From NCBI RefSeq assembly GCF_000702945.1, contig NZ_JNLE01000003.1:4573501-4637500 (forward strand): a stretch of 64,000 bases of DNA, read 5' to 3'. A model generated the notes under the pieces. The model did no database searches. It was not told the DNA's origin and was given only the letters and a program-made list of their open reading frames with translations. The stretch is from Clostridium sp. KNHs205 (lineage in GTDB: Bacteria > Bacillota > Clostridia > Lachnospirales > Lachnospiraceae). Position 1 is the stretch's first letter; each line of letters opens with the position of its first letter. The position numbers and the translations under genes were made by a program. Positions 53,224-61,715 of this stretch are shown piece after piece.

Positions 53224-53330
53224 TTGTATTTTATATCTGCATAAACCTTCCTCAATAAACCTTATTTTATCTTAGCAGCATATAACTATTTCACAACATT
53301 CTGATTAAAATGTCTACGCTGGACTCTACT

Positions 53331-53376
53331 ACCCTTCCCCATCCTTCATGAGGGGAGGGGTTTTCTTTCTTTTTTG
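53331..53376 (+). terminator. terminator of the exporter operon
   Basis: ACCCTTCCCC and GGGGAGGGGT pair with two mismatches around ATCCTTCATGA, followed by TTTTCTTTCTTTTTT. Confidence 0.8.
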
Positions 53377-53639
53377 TCTCAATAGTCTTATGAGTACTCT
53401 TACAAAAGCGCTTAAGTACATGGTGGTGCTTTCAATGGCAGACCTGATAGTTGAAGACAACCTTTTCTATGAGCAGAGAAAAATGCAATAACATAAGAAG
53501 GCTCTTCAATGGCATTACTGACATTGGAGAGCCTTTGTAAATATATTTCGTTTGCTATATGTACTTTATGTAGTATCGTTTTCATAGAGCTAGCATATCT
53601 ATTATTTCAGCCTGATTCCTTTATGTAGCTTATCTTTAA
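53377..53639. other. spacer between exporter operon and ung
   Basis: It holds a short open frame (53420-53491, 23 codons, no ribosome-binding site) that I cannot support as a gene. It also holds an imperfect hairpin AAGGCTCTTCAATG/CATTGGAGAGCCTT (53498-53535) that may terminate the ung transcript about 100 bases past its stop. Confidence 0.4.
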
Positions 53640-54314
53640 TTAAACATCTTCAATCTGCCAGTCAATTGCAGCAAGCCCATTCGCCTTTAAGAAGTCGTTG
53701 GTCTTACTAAAATGCTTACAACCAAAGAAACCTCTGTAAGCGGAAAGTGGACTTGGATGGGGTGCTTCTAATATTAGATGTTTTGGATTAGTCAGCATGG
53801 ATTTCTTTAGTCCAGCCGGTCTTCCCCAAAGAAGGAATACAATAGGCCTGTTTTCTGCGTTTACAGCATGAATTACAGCATCGGTAAATTCCTCCCAGCC
53901 TCTGCCCTGATGTGAGTTGGCCTGATGTGCCCTTACAGTCAGAACAGTATTCAGCATTAGCACACCCTGACTTGCCCACTTTACCAAATATCCGTTATTA
54001 GGAACGTTTAGTCCCATATCATCCTGGAGTTCCTTATAGATGTTAAGGAGTGAAGGCGGTATATCAACTTCCGGCTTAACGGAAAAACACAGTCCGTGGG
54101 CCTGATTGACATTATGGTAGGGATCCTGTCCCAGTATAACCACCTTTACTTCACTTAAAGGAGTAAGATGAAATGCATTGAAAATATCCTCTGACTTGGG
54201 AAATATTTCGTAACATCCATATTCTTCTTTCACAAAGCGGTATAGATTAGAATAATAAGGTTTCTGAAATTCTCCGCCAATAGCCTTAAGCCAGTCATTT
54301 GTAATTCCACTCAT
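53640..54314 (-). CDS. ung: uracil-DNA glycosylase
   Basis: Ung removes uracil from DNA. The 224-residue protein has the catalytic water-activating motif VVILGQDPYHNVNQAHGL (Asp in GQDPYH) and the DNA-intercalation motif HPSPLSAYRGF with the histidine. The ATG at 54314 follows AGAAGGGA; an upstream GTG at 54335 lies within hisF and is not needed. It starts five bases after the hisF stop, so it is cotranscribed with hisH-hisF. Confidence 0.96.
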   Translation of the reverse strand: MSGITNDWLKAIGGEFQKPYYSNLYRFVKEEYGCYEIFPKSEDIFNAFHLTPLSEVKVVILGQDPYHNVNQAHGLCFSVKPEVDIPPSLLNIYKELQDDMGLNVPNNGYLVKWASQGVLMLNTVLTVRAHQANSHQGRGWEEFTDAVIHAVNAENRPIVFLLWGRPAGLKKSMLTNPKHLILEAPHPSPLSAYRGFFGCKHFSKTNDFLKANGLAAIDWQIEDV

Positions 54315-54318
54315 ATCT

Positions 54319-55083
54319 TTAGTCCCTTCTGACACTTATATCGTTTTCTGCCAGATAATCTTTTAAATCTCTGATTTCCAGCTCTTTATAATGAAACAGT
54401 GATGCTGCTAATACAGCATCTGCTTTTCCCTTTGTTAATGCTTCCAGAAAATGTTCTTTCTTTCCTGCTCCTCCGGATGCTATAACCGGAATAGATACAT
54501 TATCAGAGATAATTCTGGTAAGCTCTAAATCATAACCATCTTTGGTTCCGTCACAATCCATACTGGTTAACAGAATCTCTCCTGCTCCAAGCTTATCCGC
54601 CTGCATAGCCCACTCAACCGCATCAATGCCCATATCTACTCTGCCACCGTTTTTATAGATATTCCAGCCTGAGCCATCCGGCCTTTTTTTTGCATCCATT
54701 GCAACTACCACACACTGACGCCCGAACTTCTCCGCAGCTTCTGAAATAAGATTGGGGTTTAGGATGGCTGCTGTGTTTACTGCTATTTTATCAGCGCCTT
54801 CTCTTAGAATTGCTTTAAAATCTTCTATACTTCTGATTCCACCACCTACAGTAAAAGGAATAAAGACAGTCTCAGCCACTCTTCTTACCATATCAAGCTT
54901 TATATCCCTTGCATCCGAAGAAGCTGTTATATCCAAAAACACCAGCTCGTCAGCACCTGCTTTATCATATGCCTTCCCAATTTCCACCGGGTCACCAGCA
55001 TCTCTTAAATTTACAAAATTAATACCTTTTACAACTCGTCCGTTATGTACATCCAGACACGGGATTATTCGTTTAGTATACAT
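54319..55083 (-). CDS. hisF: imidazole glycerol phosphate synthase, cyclase subunit
   Basis: HisF uses ammonia from HisH to convert PRFAR into imidazole glycerol phosphate and AICAR, in histidine and purine metabolism. The 254-residue TIM barrel has the catalytic Asp11 in RIIPCLDVHNGRVVKG and the second catalytic Asp in VVVAMDAKK (about 130). The phosphate-binding segments are VGGGIRSIED and ASGGAGKKEH. It lies nine bases after hisH. The rest of the histidine operon is not in the window. Confidence 0.97.
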   Translation of the reverse strand: MYTKRIIPCLDVHNGRVVKGINFVNLRDAGDPVEIGKAYDKAGADELVFLDITASSDARDIKLDMVRRVAETVFIPFTVGGGIRSIEDFKAILREGADKIAVNTAAILNPNLISEAAEKFGRQCVVVAMDAKKRPDGSGWNIYKNGGRVDMGIDAVEWAMQADKLGAGEILLTSMDCDGTKDGYDLELTRIISDNVSIPVIASGGAGKKEHFLEALTKGKADAVLAASLFHYKELEIRDLKDYLAENDISVRRD

Positions 55084-55092
55084 TCTGGCCTC

Positions 55093-55698
55093 CTATATTC
55101 CTGCAAAATTTTTCAGTATTTTAAGTCCGACTTCACCGCTTTTTTCAGGATGGAATTGGCAGGCAAAGATATTGCCCTTTTCCACTGCTGCATGAATATG
55201 AACGCCGTATTCAGTAGCTGCAGCCACTTCCGCTTCTACTTCTGCCTTCAGATAAAAAGAGTGCACAAAATATACATAGGATTGCTGTTCGATGCCCTTA
55301 AACAATCTTGTTTTAGTATTTACCTCAAGAGAATTCCATCCCATATGAGGAATCTTAAGGCCAGGTGTGTCCGGTATCAGTACTACCTTCCCCTTTAAAA
55401 TACCTAAGCCTTCAACACCCGGTGCTTCTTCACTGGACTCAAACATCAGCTGAAGTCCCAGACAGATACCAAGGAAAGGTTTACCACTGGCTGCTGCCTC
55501 TTTGATAACATCCACCAGATGAAAATAATGAAGTTTTTTCATAGCATCGCCAAAAGCTCCTACACCAGGTAAGATAACTTTGTCCGCTGCCAATATTACC
55601 TCTTTGTCCCTTGTTACTACTGTTTCTTCTCCCAGGTATTGCAGAGCCTTTTCCACACTCTTTAAATTGCCTGCATCATAATCAATGATAGCTATCAT
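55093..55698 (-). CDS. hisH: imidazole glycerol phosphate synthase, glutaminase subunit
   Basis: HisH is a class I glutamine amidotransferase that supplies ammonia to HisF. The 201-residue protein has the nucleophile Cys in FLGICLGLQLMFESS, the oxyanion strand LPGVGAFGDAM, and the His-x-Glu pair in CQFHPEKSG. It opens the hisH-hisF-ung transcript. Confidence 0.96.
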   Translation of the reverse strand: MIAIIDYDAGNLKSVEKALQYLGEETVVTRDKEVILAADKVILPGVGAFGDAMKKLHYFHLVDVIKEAAASGKPFLGICLGLQLMFESSEEAPGVEGLGILKGKVVLIPDTPGLKIPHMGWNSLEVNTKTRLFKGIEQQSYVYFVHSFYLKAEVEAEVAAATEYGVHIHAAVEKGNIFACQFHPEKSGEVGLKILKNFAGI

Positions 55699-55828
55699 GT
55701 CTTTGTCCTTTCCGTGAATGTTCTTCTGATCAGCTCTTTTATTAATTAACTAATATAGTCATGATTCTATAATAGCATATTCATAAATACAAGTCCAAAA
55801 GAAATTTTATGCATTCTAAGGTATAGGC

Positions 55829-56272
55829 TCACTTCATCTTCTTTAGAACAGACAGGGTTTTAAGAAAGTTTTCGTATTCCTCTATTCCAACAGTCTGCTC
55901 CAATTCTGCCTGGGCCTCTTTCCACAATGGCAATGCAGCTGCCAGTACAGCTTTCCCTTCCGTACTTACTGTAATCCTTTTTTTTCTGGAGTCCTTTTCT
56001 TCTGTTTCAACTTTAACCAATCCATTCCTGCGAAGCAGCTCTATATTCCGGGTAACTGTTGTCTGATCCATCATGGCATGTTCTGCTAGTTCGTTTACCG
56101 ATATCCCTTCTTCTTTATCTGATATGTCATTTAATAAGGAATATTGAGCAGATTTAATTCCTGCCGGCTGTAAGGCTTTATCATAATATTGTGTTATCAC
56201 TCTGGTGGTCATTCGGAGGTTTCGGCATGCACACTCATGCAATTTAAAATTATTGTCAGTTATTTTATTCAT
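55829..56272 (-). CDS. MarR-family transcriptional regulator
   Basis: The 147-residue protein shows the winged-helix pattern of MarR: YSLLNDISDKEEGISVNELA, MDQTTVTRNIELLRRNGLV and the wing KDSRKKRITVS. The ATG at 56272 has AGGAG eight bases upstream; a longer frame from 56302 is unsupported. MarR proteins often sense phenolics or oxidants and repress neighbours. Its upstream spacer is filled by 14-bp tandem repeats, so its promoter may be affected by repeat number. Confidence 0.9.
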   Translation of the reverse strand: MNKITDNNFKLHECACRNLRMTTRVITQYYDKALQPAGIKSAQYSLLNDISDKEEGISVNELAEHAMMDQTTVTRNIELLRRNGLVKVETEEKDSRKKRITVSTEGKAVLAAALPLWKEAQAELEQTVGIEEYENFLKTLSVLKKMK

Positions 56273-56362
56273 TTCTTTGCTCCTACTAATTAATGAAAAC
56301 ACTACGGTAATATTAATAGTAATGTATTATTGGGTCATTAATAATGGTAATGTATTATATTG

Positions 56363-56558
56363 GGCATGTATTATCTGGCATATATTATTTGACATGTATT
56401 ATTTGGCATATATTATTTGGCATATATTATTTGACATGTATTATTTGGCATATATTATTTGGCATATATTATTTAGCATATATTATTTGGCATATATTAT
56501 TTGGCATATATTATTTAGCATGTATTATTTGGCATGTATTATTTGGCATATATTATTG
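56363..56558. repeat. fourteen tandem 14-bp repeats
   Basis: The unit GGCATATATTATTT recurs about fourteen times at a strict 14-bp spacing (for example 56363, 56377, 56391, 56405, 56419 and on), with GG/GA/AG and TATA/TGTA variation. The array is very AT-rich, lies between queG and marR, and covers the marR upstream region. Confidence 0.95.
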
Positions 56559-56609
56559 AGTATATACTAATGGTCATTAATTATAGACATTCTTATCTTA
56601 AAATAGATA

Positions 56610-57665
56610 TCAGTCCATGTCAACACCATTATCAATTGTCAGTCTCCGCTTCCTACAGATATACTCAGCCATTTCTCTTACTTTTTCATATTCACTATTG
56701 CAGGCTTTTATAATCAGCTCCCTGTAACCTTCCTTATACTGATTATTCATGAAGTTCAAGACATTTACCTGCCATTTCCATAGTTCCTCAGCAGTCAGGT
56801 AGAAGAATTTAGGTTGAATCCTATTCCTGTAAAAGTCTTCCTTCATATTCATAATACCTTCTGCAGTAAGTGACGAGGCTAATTCAGCCAAACCGTTGAA
56901 GCTTTTCCCTCCCTTCCATTTCTTGTGGTTCATCGGGCAGACGTCCTGACATATATCACATCCATAAATACATTCTCCAAACTGCTCTGCCAGGGGTTCA
57001 GTGTGAAGATTCCTCCCACCAAAGGTCGTAAGAAATGATATACATTTCAGTGGGTTCATGGTATACCCCTCTGTTAATGATTTTGTAGGGCAGGCATTTA
57101 CGCAGCGGTTACATCCAGAGGGACAGGGTTTAATATCTGTTACATGACACAGTTCCATTTCTCTGTCCGTAATCCAAGCTTCAAGATGAACCCAGGAACC
57201 AGACTCTGAGTAAAAGAAATTGTTTCTTCTTATGACACCAAGCCCGGCCTCCAAAGCAGCCCATCTCATACCTACTATACCGAATTTATGATTTGCTGCT
57301 ATTTTCAACCCAAGTGACTCCATAAACCTTTCGAATTCATTACGATTTTTATTTTCGTCTGAATTCTCATCTATTCTTATGTCATAAAGATAGGACTTAC
57401 CGATATGACCTTCTAATTCCTCCGGCACGTTATATTTTGAATAAGGTATAGTGATAACAATAATGGATTTTGCCCAAGGATAATCAGATTGAAATTTAAG
57501 TAGTCTTTTCTGCCCCTCATAAAAGGGCTCAGATTCTTTTACTTTATCCAACCGTTCCTTAAACTTCTCATTATAACCCTTCATTCGGTCCGTTGAGATG
57601 ATACCGCATTTTTCAAAACCTAAGTTTAATGCTTTCTGCTCTATTAACTGTTCTATACTATACAT
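56610..57665 (-). CDS. queG: QueG-like epoxyqueuosine reductase
   Basis: The 351-residue protein carries the two 4Fe-4S motifs of the QueG family: CPSGCNRCVNACP (about 193-205) and CIYGCDICQDVCPMN (about 246-260). It also has the cobalamin-binding region (WAKSIIVITIPY, GIVGMRWAALEAGLGVIRRN). QueG reduces epoxyqueuosine to queuosine in tRNA wobble modification. The sequence keeps CPMN where typical QueG has CPWN and lacks some C-terminal HEAT-repeat features, so a QueG-like paralogue is possible. Repeat-rich DNA lies on both sides. Confidence 0.8.
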   Translation of the reverse strand: MYSIEQLIEQKALNLGFEKCGIISTDRMKGYNEKFKERLDKVKESEPFYEGQKRLLKFQSDYPWAKSIIVITIPYSKYNVPEELEGHIGKSYLYDIRIDENSDENKNRNEFERFMESLGLKIAANHKFGIVGMRWAALEAGLGVIRRNNFFYSESGSWVHLEAWITDREMELCHVTDIKPCPSGCNRCVNACPTKSLTEGYTMNPLKCISFLTTFGGRNLHTEPLAEQFGECIYGCDICQDVCPMNHKKWKGGKSFNGLAELASSLTAEGIMNMKEDFYRNRIQPKFFYLTAEELWKWQVNVLNFMNNQYKEGYRELIIKACNSEYEKVREMAEYICRKRRLTIDNGVDMD

Positions 57666-57709
57666 ATTAACACCTTTCCTTTTTGTTAGTTTCTCAGTCT
57701 ACAATCTTT

Positions 57710-58060
57710 GTCCTTTATATTTTCCTATTATCTTTGCCTGGTATTTTCGTCTATTATTACCACCTTTTTTATGGCCTTTTGTCTTTGTCTGGTATCTTCA
57801 TCTTTTATCTCTGCCGTTTTCTCCTCCTTGTATCATGGTCTTTTTTGTCTTTGTCTGGTATCTTCGTCTGATATCTTCGTCTTTTATCTCTGTCATTTAT
57901 CTCTGCCTTTTATCTCTATATTTTTTTCTCCTCCTTGTATCATGGCCTTTTGTCTTTGTTTGGTATCTTCGTCTTTTATCTCTGTCATTTATCTCTGCCT
58001 TTTATCTCTGTATTTTTTATCTACTCCTTGTATCACGGCCTTTTTCTTCTTTGGTATTCT
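57710..58060. repeat. degenerate long tandem repeats, purine-rich on the minus strand
   Basis: Roughly three and a half units of about 70-105 bp share TTGTATCATGGCC, TTTGTCTGGTATCTTCGTC and TTTTATCTCTGTCATTTAT. Shorter sub-repeats (TATCTCTG) occur inside. The minus strand is almost pure A and G with AGAGATAAA words. Frames on either strand are open for a stretch but have no ribosome-binding site. The array occupies the DNA upstream of queG. Confidence 0.85.
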
Positions 58061-58552
58061 ACTTACTTATGTCGCTTCTACTATTCTGATTTTACTTGAA
58101 TTCCTGTTTTATTGGGATTGATTCATCAACTTCCTCTCCTTATCAATTAGTTTCATTTTTCATGTATATACATATATATTTGAAAATTAATCTGATTCGC
58201 ACTTTTTGTGATTCAGTCAGTTCTCTTTAGTATTTATTCATATATATTTAGCTCAAAGAGAATTAATTAAATAAGTATAATAATGTTGCTCATCAATTAA
58301 TAATTTATATTTATTTTTACATGTATATACATATTTATTCTTATATTATCAATCCCATCTTAATATGTCAAGTTTATTAAAAGCTTTCTTATATAAGAAT
58401 AAAAATATTGATATAATGATAAGATCTAATCTATAATATATATCATCCACATGTATCTTTTTTTTGTAATTACACATGTAAATAAATAATCCAATATAAA
58501 TTAAAACACAGAGGAAATTCAATTTTACATTTAAATTATCGGGGGAAGATTA
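58061..58552. other. very AT-rich spacer with CATGTATATACAT palindromes
   Basis: The palindrome ATGTATATACAT occurs at about 58162 and 58320, with partial copies near 58450 and 58484. I see no RNA gene. A promoter for the VOC gene must lie here, but many TATAAT-like words prevent a choice. Confidence 0.4.
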
Positions 58553-58921
58553 ATGTACAGGTCTATGATGCAGGTTTTTGTTAAGAGAAGTAATCAGGCT
58601 CTTGAGTTTTATAAAAATGTATTTGATGCTGAGTTAATATGTAGCTATTATAATTCAGACGGAACATTAATGCACTCTGAGCTGGATGTTTTTGGCCAAA
58701 TAATAGCAGTGAGCGAATTAAATGAAGTAAATACTGTTTCAGGCAATACTATGATGTTCTGCTTGCACTTTGGGGAGAGAAAGGAAGCTATTGTTCAAAA
58801 AATTTATGCTTCAATCAAAGTTGGAGCAAAGATTCTTTATCCGTTGAGCAAATGTGATTATAGTCCGCTTATGGCAGATATAATTGATAAATTTGGAGTT
58901 CGCTGGTGCATATTTGTATAA
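58553..58921 (+). CDS. VOC (glyoxalase/PhnB-like) superfamily protein
   Basis: The 122-residue protein has the pattern of PhnB-type VOC proteins: MQVFVKRSNQALEFYKNVFDAEL, HSELDVFGQIIAV and a final DKFGVRWCIFV. The usual signature of the group ends in ...GVxWxI. VOC proteins bind metals or small ligands; no specific reaction is indicated. The ATG has GGGGGAAG upstream. A terminator follows. It is a single gene. Confidence 0.82.
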   Translation: MYRSMMQVFVKRSNQALEFYKNVFDAELICSYYNSDGTLMHSELDVFGQIIAVSELNEVNTVSGNTMMFCLHFGERKEAIVQKIYASIKVGAKILYPLSKCDYSPLMADIIDKFGVRWCIFV

Positions 58922-58953
58922 GGCTCAATATCTGAAGTGTAATAATTATTAAC

Positions 58954-58996
58954 AAATGCCATGTGCTACATTTAAGCAGCTCATGGCATTTACTAA
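58954..58996 (+). terminator. terminator of the VOC gene
   Basis: AAATGCCATG and CATGGCATTT form a 10-bp perfect stem around a loop with inner pairing (TGCT/AGCA), 33 bases past the stop. The stretch after it is only partly T-rich. Confidence 0.6.
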
Positions 58997-59043
58997 TAAA
59001 TAAAGAATACATTTTATTAAAAAGAATACATTCTATTAATATG

Positions 59044-60444
59044 TTATTTTTTATCACTTGCTAAATTAATTACTTCCAGACTATACTTTGTATGATCAGA
59101 AATAGCATTTAATGATTTTGCTTGTTTTTCTGTCATCCCATAATTCTCCTTTAGTTCCTTTAGGATCAGCTTCTTAATAGAACCCAGGTTCTTTTCTATA
59201 CCAAGCTCAGTTGCGTGCTCAATATGCGTATCATATCTGTTAAGTCCTTTCAGCAAGGAATCCAATGCTTCCGGTTTTTTCTGAAGTTCCGTATAATTGT
59301 AATAGGAATTTAATTGCTTATATACATACATAGTCGTTATGATTTTATCATATGTTGCGGCATCTTTCTCTTTGACATTAAGGCCATAGATACTATTATA
59401 TGCTTCCATATATCTGCCTCTGGAGTAGCTGATACTGGCATTCTTTATTCCCAGATTATAAGAGTAAGTATTCGTTCCTATTATTACAACCCCTGCAATG
59501 AGTATAAAGAAAGTCATTATAAACACAATACCGAGAGGATTTAGTTTAATATTATCCTCCGGATCAGGCGGATTTAGTTCGGCTTTGGCTTTCTTCTTCT
59601 CTGCTTTTATAGCTGCTTTATCAGTGGCAGCCTTTTTCTTCTCAACTTTTTTTGCATCTGCCGCTTTTTTCTTATCAGCTTTAGCAGCTGCCTTTTTAGC
59701 TTTTGCTTCTTTTGCTTTTTCTTGCTTTGCTTTCTCTTCTGGAGATAAGGGTTCCGGTTCCGGCTTCTTAGCCTGAGCTTTGGCAGCTTTGGCCTTCTCA
59801 GCCTTTTCCTTCGCTGCTTTCTTTTTGGCAGCTTCCTTTTCTTTTGCTTTAGCCTTCTTCTTATCCTCTTTTGATAGTTTTGAGTCTTCTTTTATAGCTG
59901 ATTTGTCTTTTTTGTCTGCTTTTCCAAAAAGCCTTTGAAAGAAACCAGGTTTCTTCTCAGTCTCAGCAGTCTCTGTAACAGGAAGTTCTTCATCCTCCAA
60001 ACGATCCATGGCACTTAATGCATCAGAAAATACATCTCCCATATTATCAAGACTTTTTTCTTTGGTTTCTGATTTTAGCTCTTGTGCTGTAAGAATCTTA
60101 TCTGCTTCAAAGCTATCGACTGTCTCATTTTCCGGCTCCGGCTCGAAAGTATCCATACCAGCCATATCCAAACCGCTAGTTTCCAGGTCAAAATCATCTA
60201 ATGAAAAGATAGGTTCTTCCTCTTGGGCTGGCTTTTTAGGAGGCTCCTTGGAAGAGGCATAATCACTATTACCGCCTTTTTGCATCTCATCCTGGGCAGA
60301 TATCATGTCCAATAAAGCCAGAAGATCATCGTCCGCATCTTCCATCTCAGAATTGTCATCTAATCGGCTGAAGATATCATCATTATTTAATTCATCTTTT
60401 TTTGAATCCCCATTATTGTTAAATATATCTTTCTCATCCTTCAT
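59044..60444 (-). CDS. single-pass membrane protein with charged N-terminal region (466 aa)
   Basis: Residues 1-150 are acidic and Asp/Glu/Ser-rich. Residues 180-290 form a Lys/Ala-rich, probably helical or disordered tract (KKAKAKEKEAAKKKAA and similar). A hydrophobic helix lies near 310-330 (PLGIVFIMTFFILIAGVVII), and about 135 residues follow. These include SISYSRGRYMEAYNSIYGL, reminiscent of a tetratricopeptide-like helical pair. I do not recognise the family. It lies about 110 bases after cheV on the same strand, but no functional link is evident. Confidence 0.7.
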   Translation of the reverse strand: MKDEKDIFNNNGDSKKDELNNDDIFSRLDDNSEMEDADDDLLALLDMISAQDEMQKGGNSDYASSKEPPKKPAQEEEPIFSLDDFDLETSGLDMAGMDTFEPEPENETVDSFEADKILTAQELKSETKEKSLDNMGDVFSDALSAMDRLEDEELPVTETAETEKKPGFFQRLFGKADKKDKSAIKEDSKLSKEDKKKAKAKEKEAAKKKAAKEKAEKAKAAKAQAKKPEPEPLSPEEKAKQEKAKEAKAKKAAAKADKKKAADAKKVEKKKAATDKAAIKAEKKKAKAELNPPDPEDNIKLNPLGIVFIMTFFILIAGVVIIGTNTYSYNLGIKNASISYSRGRYMEAYNSIYGLNVKEKDAATYDKIITTMYVYKQLNSYYNYTELQKKPEALDSLLKGLNRYDTHIEHATELGIEKNLGSIKKLILKELKENYGMTEKQAKSLNAISDHTKYSLEVINLASDKK

Positions 60445-60557
60445 GTATAATTAGGCCTTTCTCATGCTACAATATTCTCTGATTAATCAGGCTGTACCTT
60501 GCGTAAAGGTTCTCATAACATTAATATCGGCAAGAAACTTAAATTTCTAAACCCCGA

Positions 60558-61448
60558 CTATTTGCTCACTAAACCATCAATTACTTCAATTAGTGTCCCA
60601 ATCTCCGGTTTGGTAATCTGTGCATCTGCTCCCACTGAACTGCCTTTTACTCTCATTTCGGCATTGATCAGGGATGAAAATATGATGACAGGCAAATGTT
60701 TTAAATCTTTATCTGATTTTATCAGTTTAGTAAGATGATGCCCGTCCATTTGGGGCATTTCTATATCTGTAATGATACATCTGGCCTTGTCATTTAATAT
60801 TCCATCATTTTTGAAATTTTGGATTGCCTCCCAGGCTTCTGCACCATTTTCCTTCATTAAAATATTTGAATAGCCAGCCTTAGCAAGGAACTCACTAATT
60901 AACTTGCCTAGTAAAGGTGAATCTTCCACCACCATAATGGGTATGTCATTTCTTTCACGTTTATCAAGGTGAGTAATATCAGACATCTTTAAGCCTGTTT
61001 CAGGGTTAATATCTGTTATGATTCTTTCAAAATCCAGAATAACAATCAGCTTATTATTCCATTTTAAAATACCGGTTGCAGAAGCATTTATAGTCTGATC
61101 CGGTTTATTGATATCCTCCCAGGAAACACGGTGAATACCGACAACACCGTGAACATGAAAAGCTATGTTTAATTTATTGAAATTAGTAATAATATTCATA
61201 TGCCCTTCTATATTATTCATCTCAGGGGCATGAAGAGCTTTAGACAGATCAATCAGAGTAATGATATCTTCTCTTGGCATAAAGATACCTTCCAGATAGG
61301 GGTGGGCATTGGGGATTGGTGTGGGTTTTTGGTATGGTAATATTTCTCTAACCTTTGCCACATTTATTCCATAAAAGTTATCACCGATTTTAAACTCTAG
61401 TATTTCCAACTCGTTAGTTCCGCTTTCCAACAAAACTCCAGTTTCCAT
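60558..61448 (-). CDS. cheV: chemotaxis protein CheV
   Basis: The 296-residue protein joins a CheW-like domain (LEFKIGDNFYGINVAKVREIL, GIFMPREDIITLIDLSKAL, WNNKLIVILDFE) to a response-regulator receiver (IMVVEDSPLLGKLI, CIITDIEMPQMDGHHL with the phosphorylation Asp, and VGADAQITKP). CheV couples chemoreceptors to CheA and adapts by phosphorylation. It shows the organism is motile or has the chemotaxis system, but no flagellar genes are in the window. Confidence 0.95.
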   Translation of the reverse strand: METGVLLESGTNELEILEFKIGDNFYGINVAKVREILPYQKPTPIPNAHPYLEGIFMPREDIITLIDLSKALHAPEMNNIEGHMNIITNFNKLNIAFHVHGVVGIHRVSWEDINKPDQTINASATGILKWNNKLIVILDFERIITDINPETGLKMSDITHLDKRERNDIPIMVVEDSPLLGKLISEFLAKAGYSNILMKENGAEAWEAIQNFKNDGILNDKARCIITDIEMPQMDGHHLTKLIKSDKDLKHLPVIIFSSLINAEMRVKGSSVGADAQITKPEIGTLIEVIDGLVSK

Positions 61449-61625
61449 TATTATTCCTCCCTTAAGCTCTTTCCCTTACGTTGTAATTTACTTTCTCCGA
61501 TATGGATAATCATATTATAGTATAAATTTCTACAAAATTCAAACTTATTATACAAATAGTGTTAATTACCTATATAGTGGGAACACTGTTACTTATATTC
61601 ATTTTTTATATATTGAAACCCAAGA

Positions 61626-61664
61626 AGAGCCTGTACACAGAAAACTATACTGTCTACAGGCTCT
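61626..61664. terminator. hairpin downstream of the xylanase
   Basis: AGAGCCTGTA and TACAGGCTCT form a 10-bp perfect stem, extended by CACAG/CTGTC with one mismatch. It lies 52 bases past the xylanase stop, and the plus-strand side ends ATTTTCTCC. The minus strand lacks a strong U-tract, so its use by the xylanase transcript is probable but not certain. Confidence 0.55.
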
Positions 61665-61715
61665 ATTTTCTCCTAATTATTAACATTTCAACCAATACTC
61701 TAAACTTATTAACAG

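Noticed and set aside
53420..53491. 23-codon frame starting MVVLSMADLIV between the exporter and ung.
   Set aside because: No ribosome-binding site and no recognisable motif; it may be a gene remnant, but nothing supports that.
56205..56570. Open frame of 121 codons across the 14-bp repeats, rich in Tyr, Ile and Trp.
   Set aside because: It is open only because the repeat unit lacks stops in two frames. It has no ribosome-binding site and the protein is a simple repeat product.
57598..58121. Open frames of 137-163 codons, rich in Phe/Leu/Ser, antisense to queG and its leader.
   Set aside because: They follow the pyrimidine-rich tandem repeats, lack ribosome-binding sites and have low-complexity hydrophobic products.
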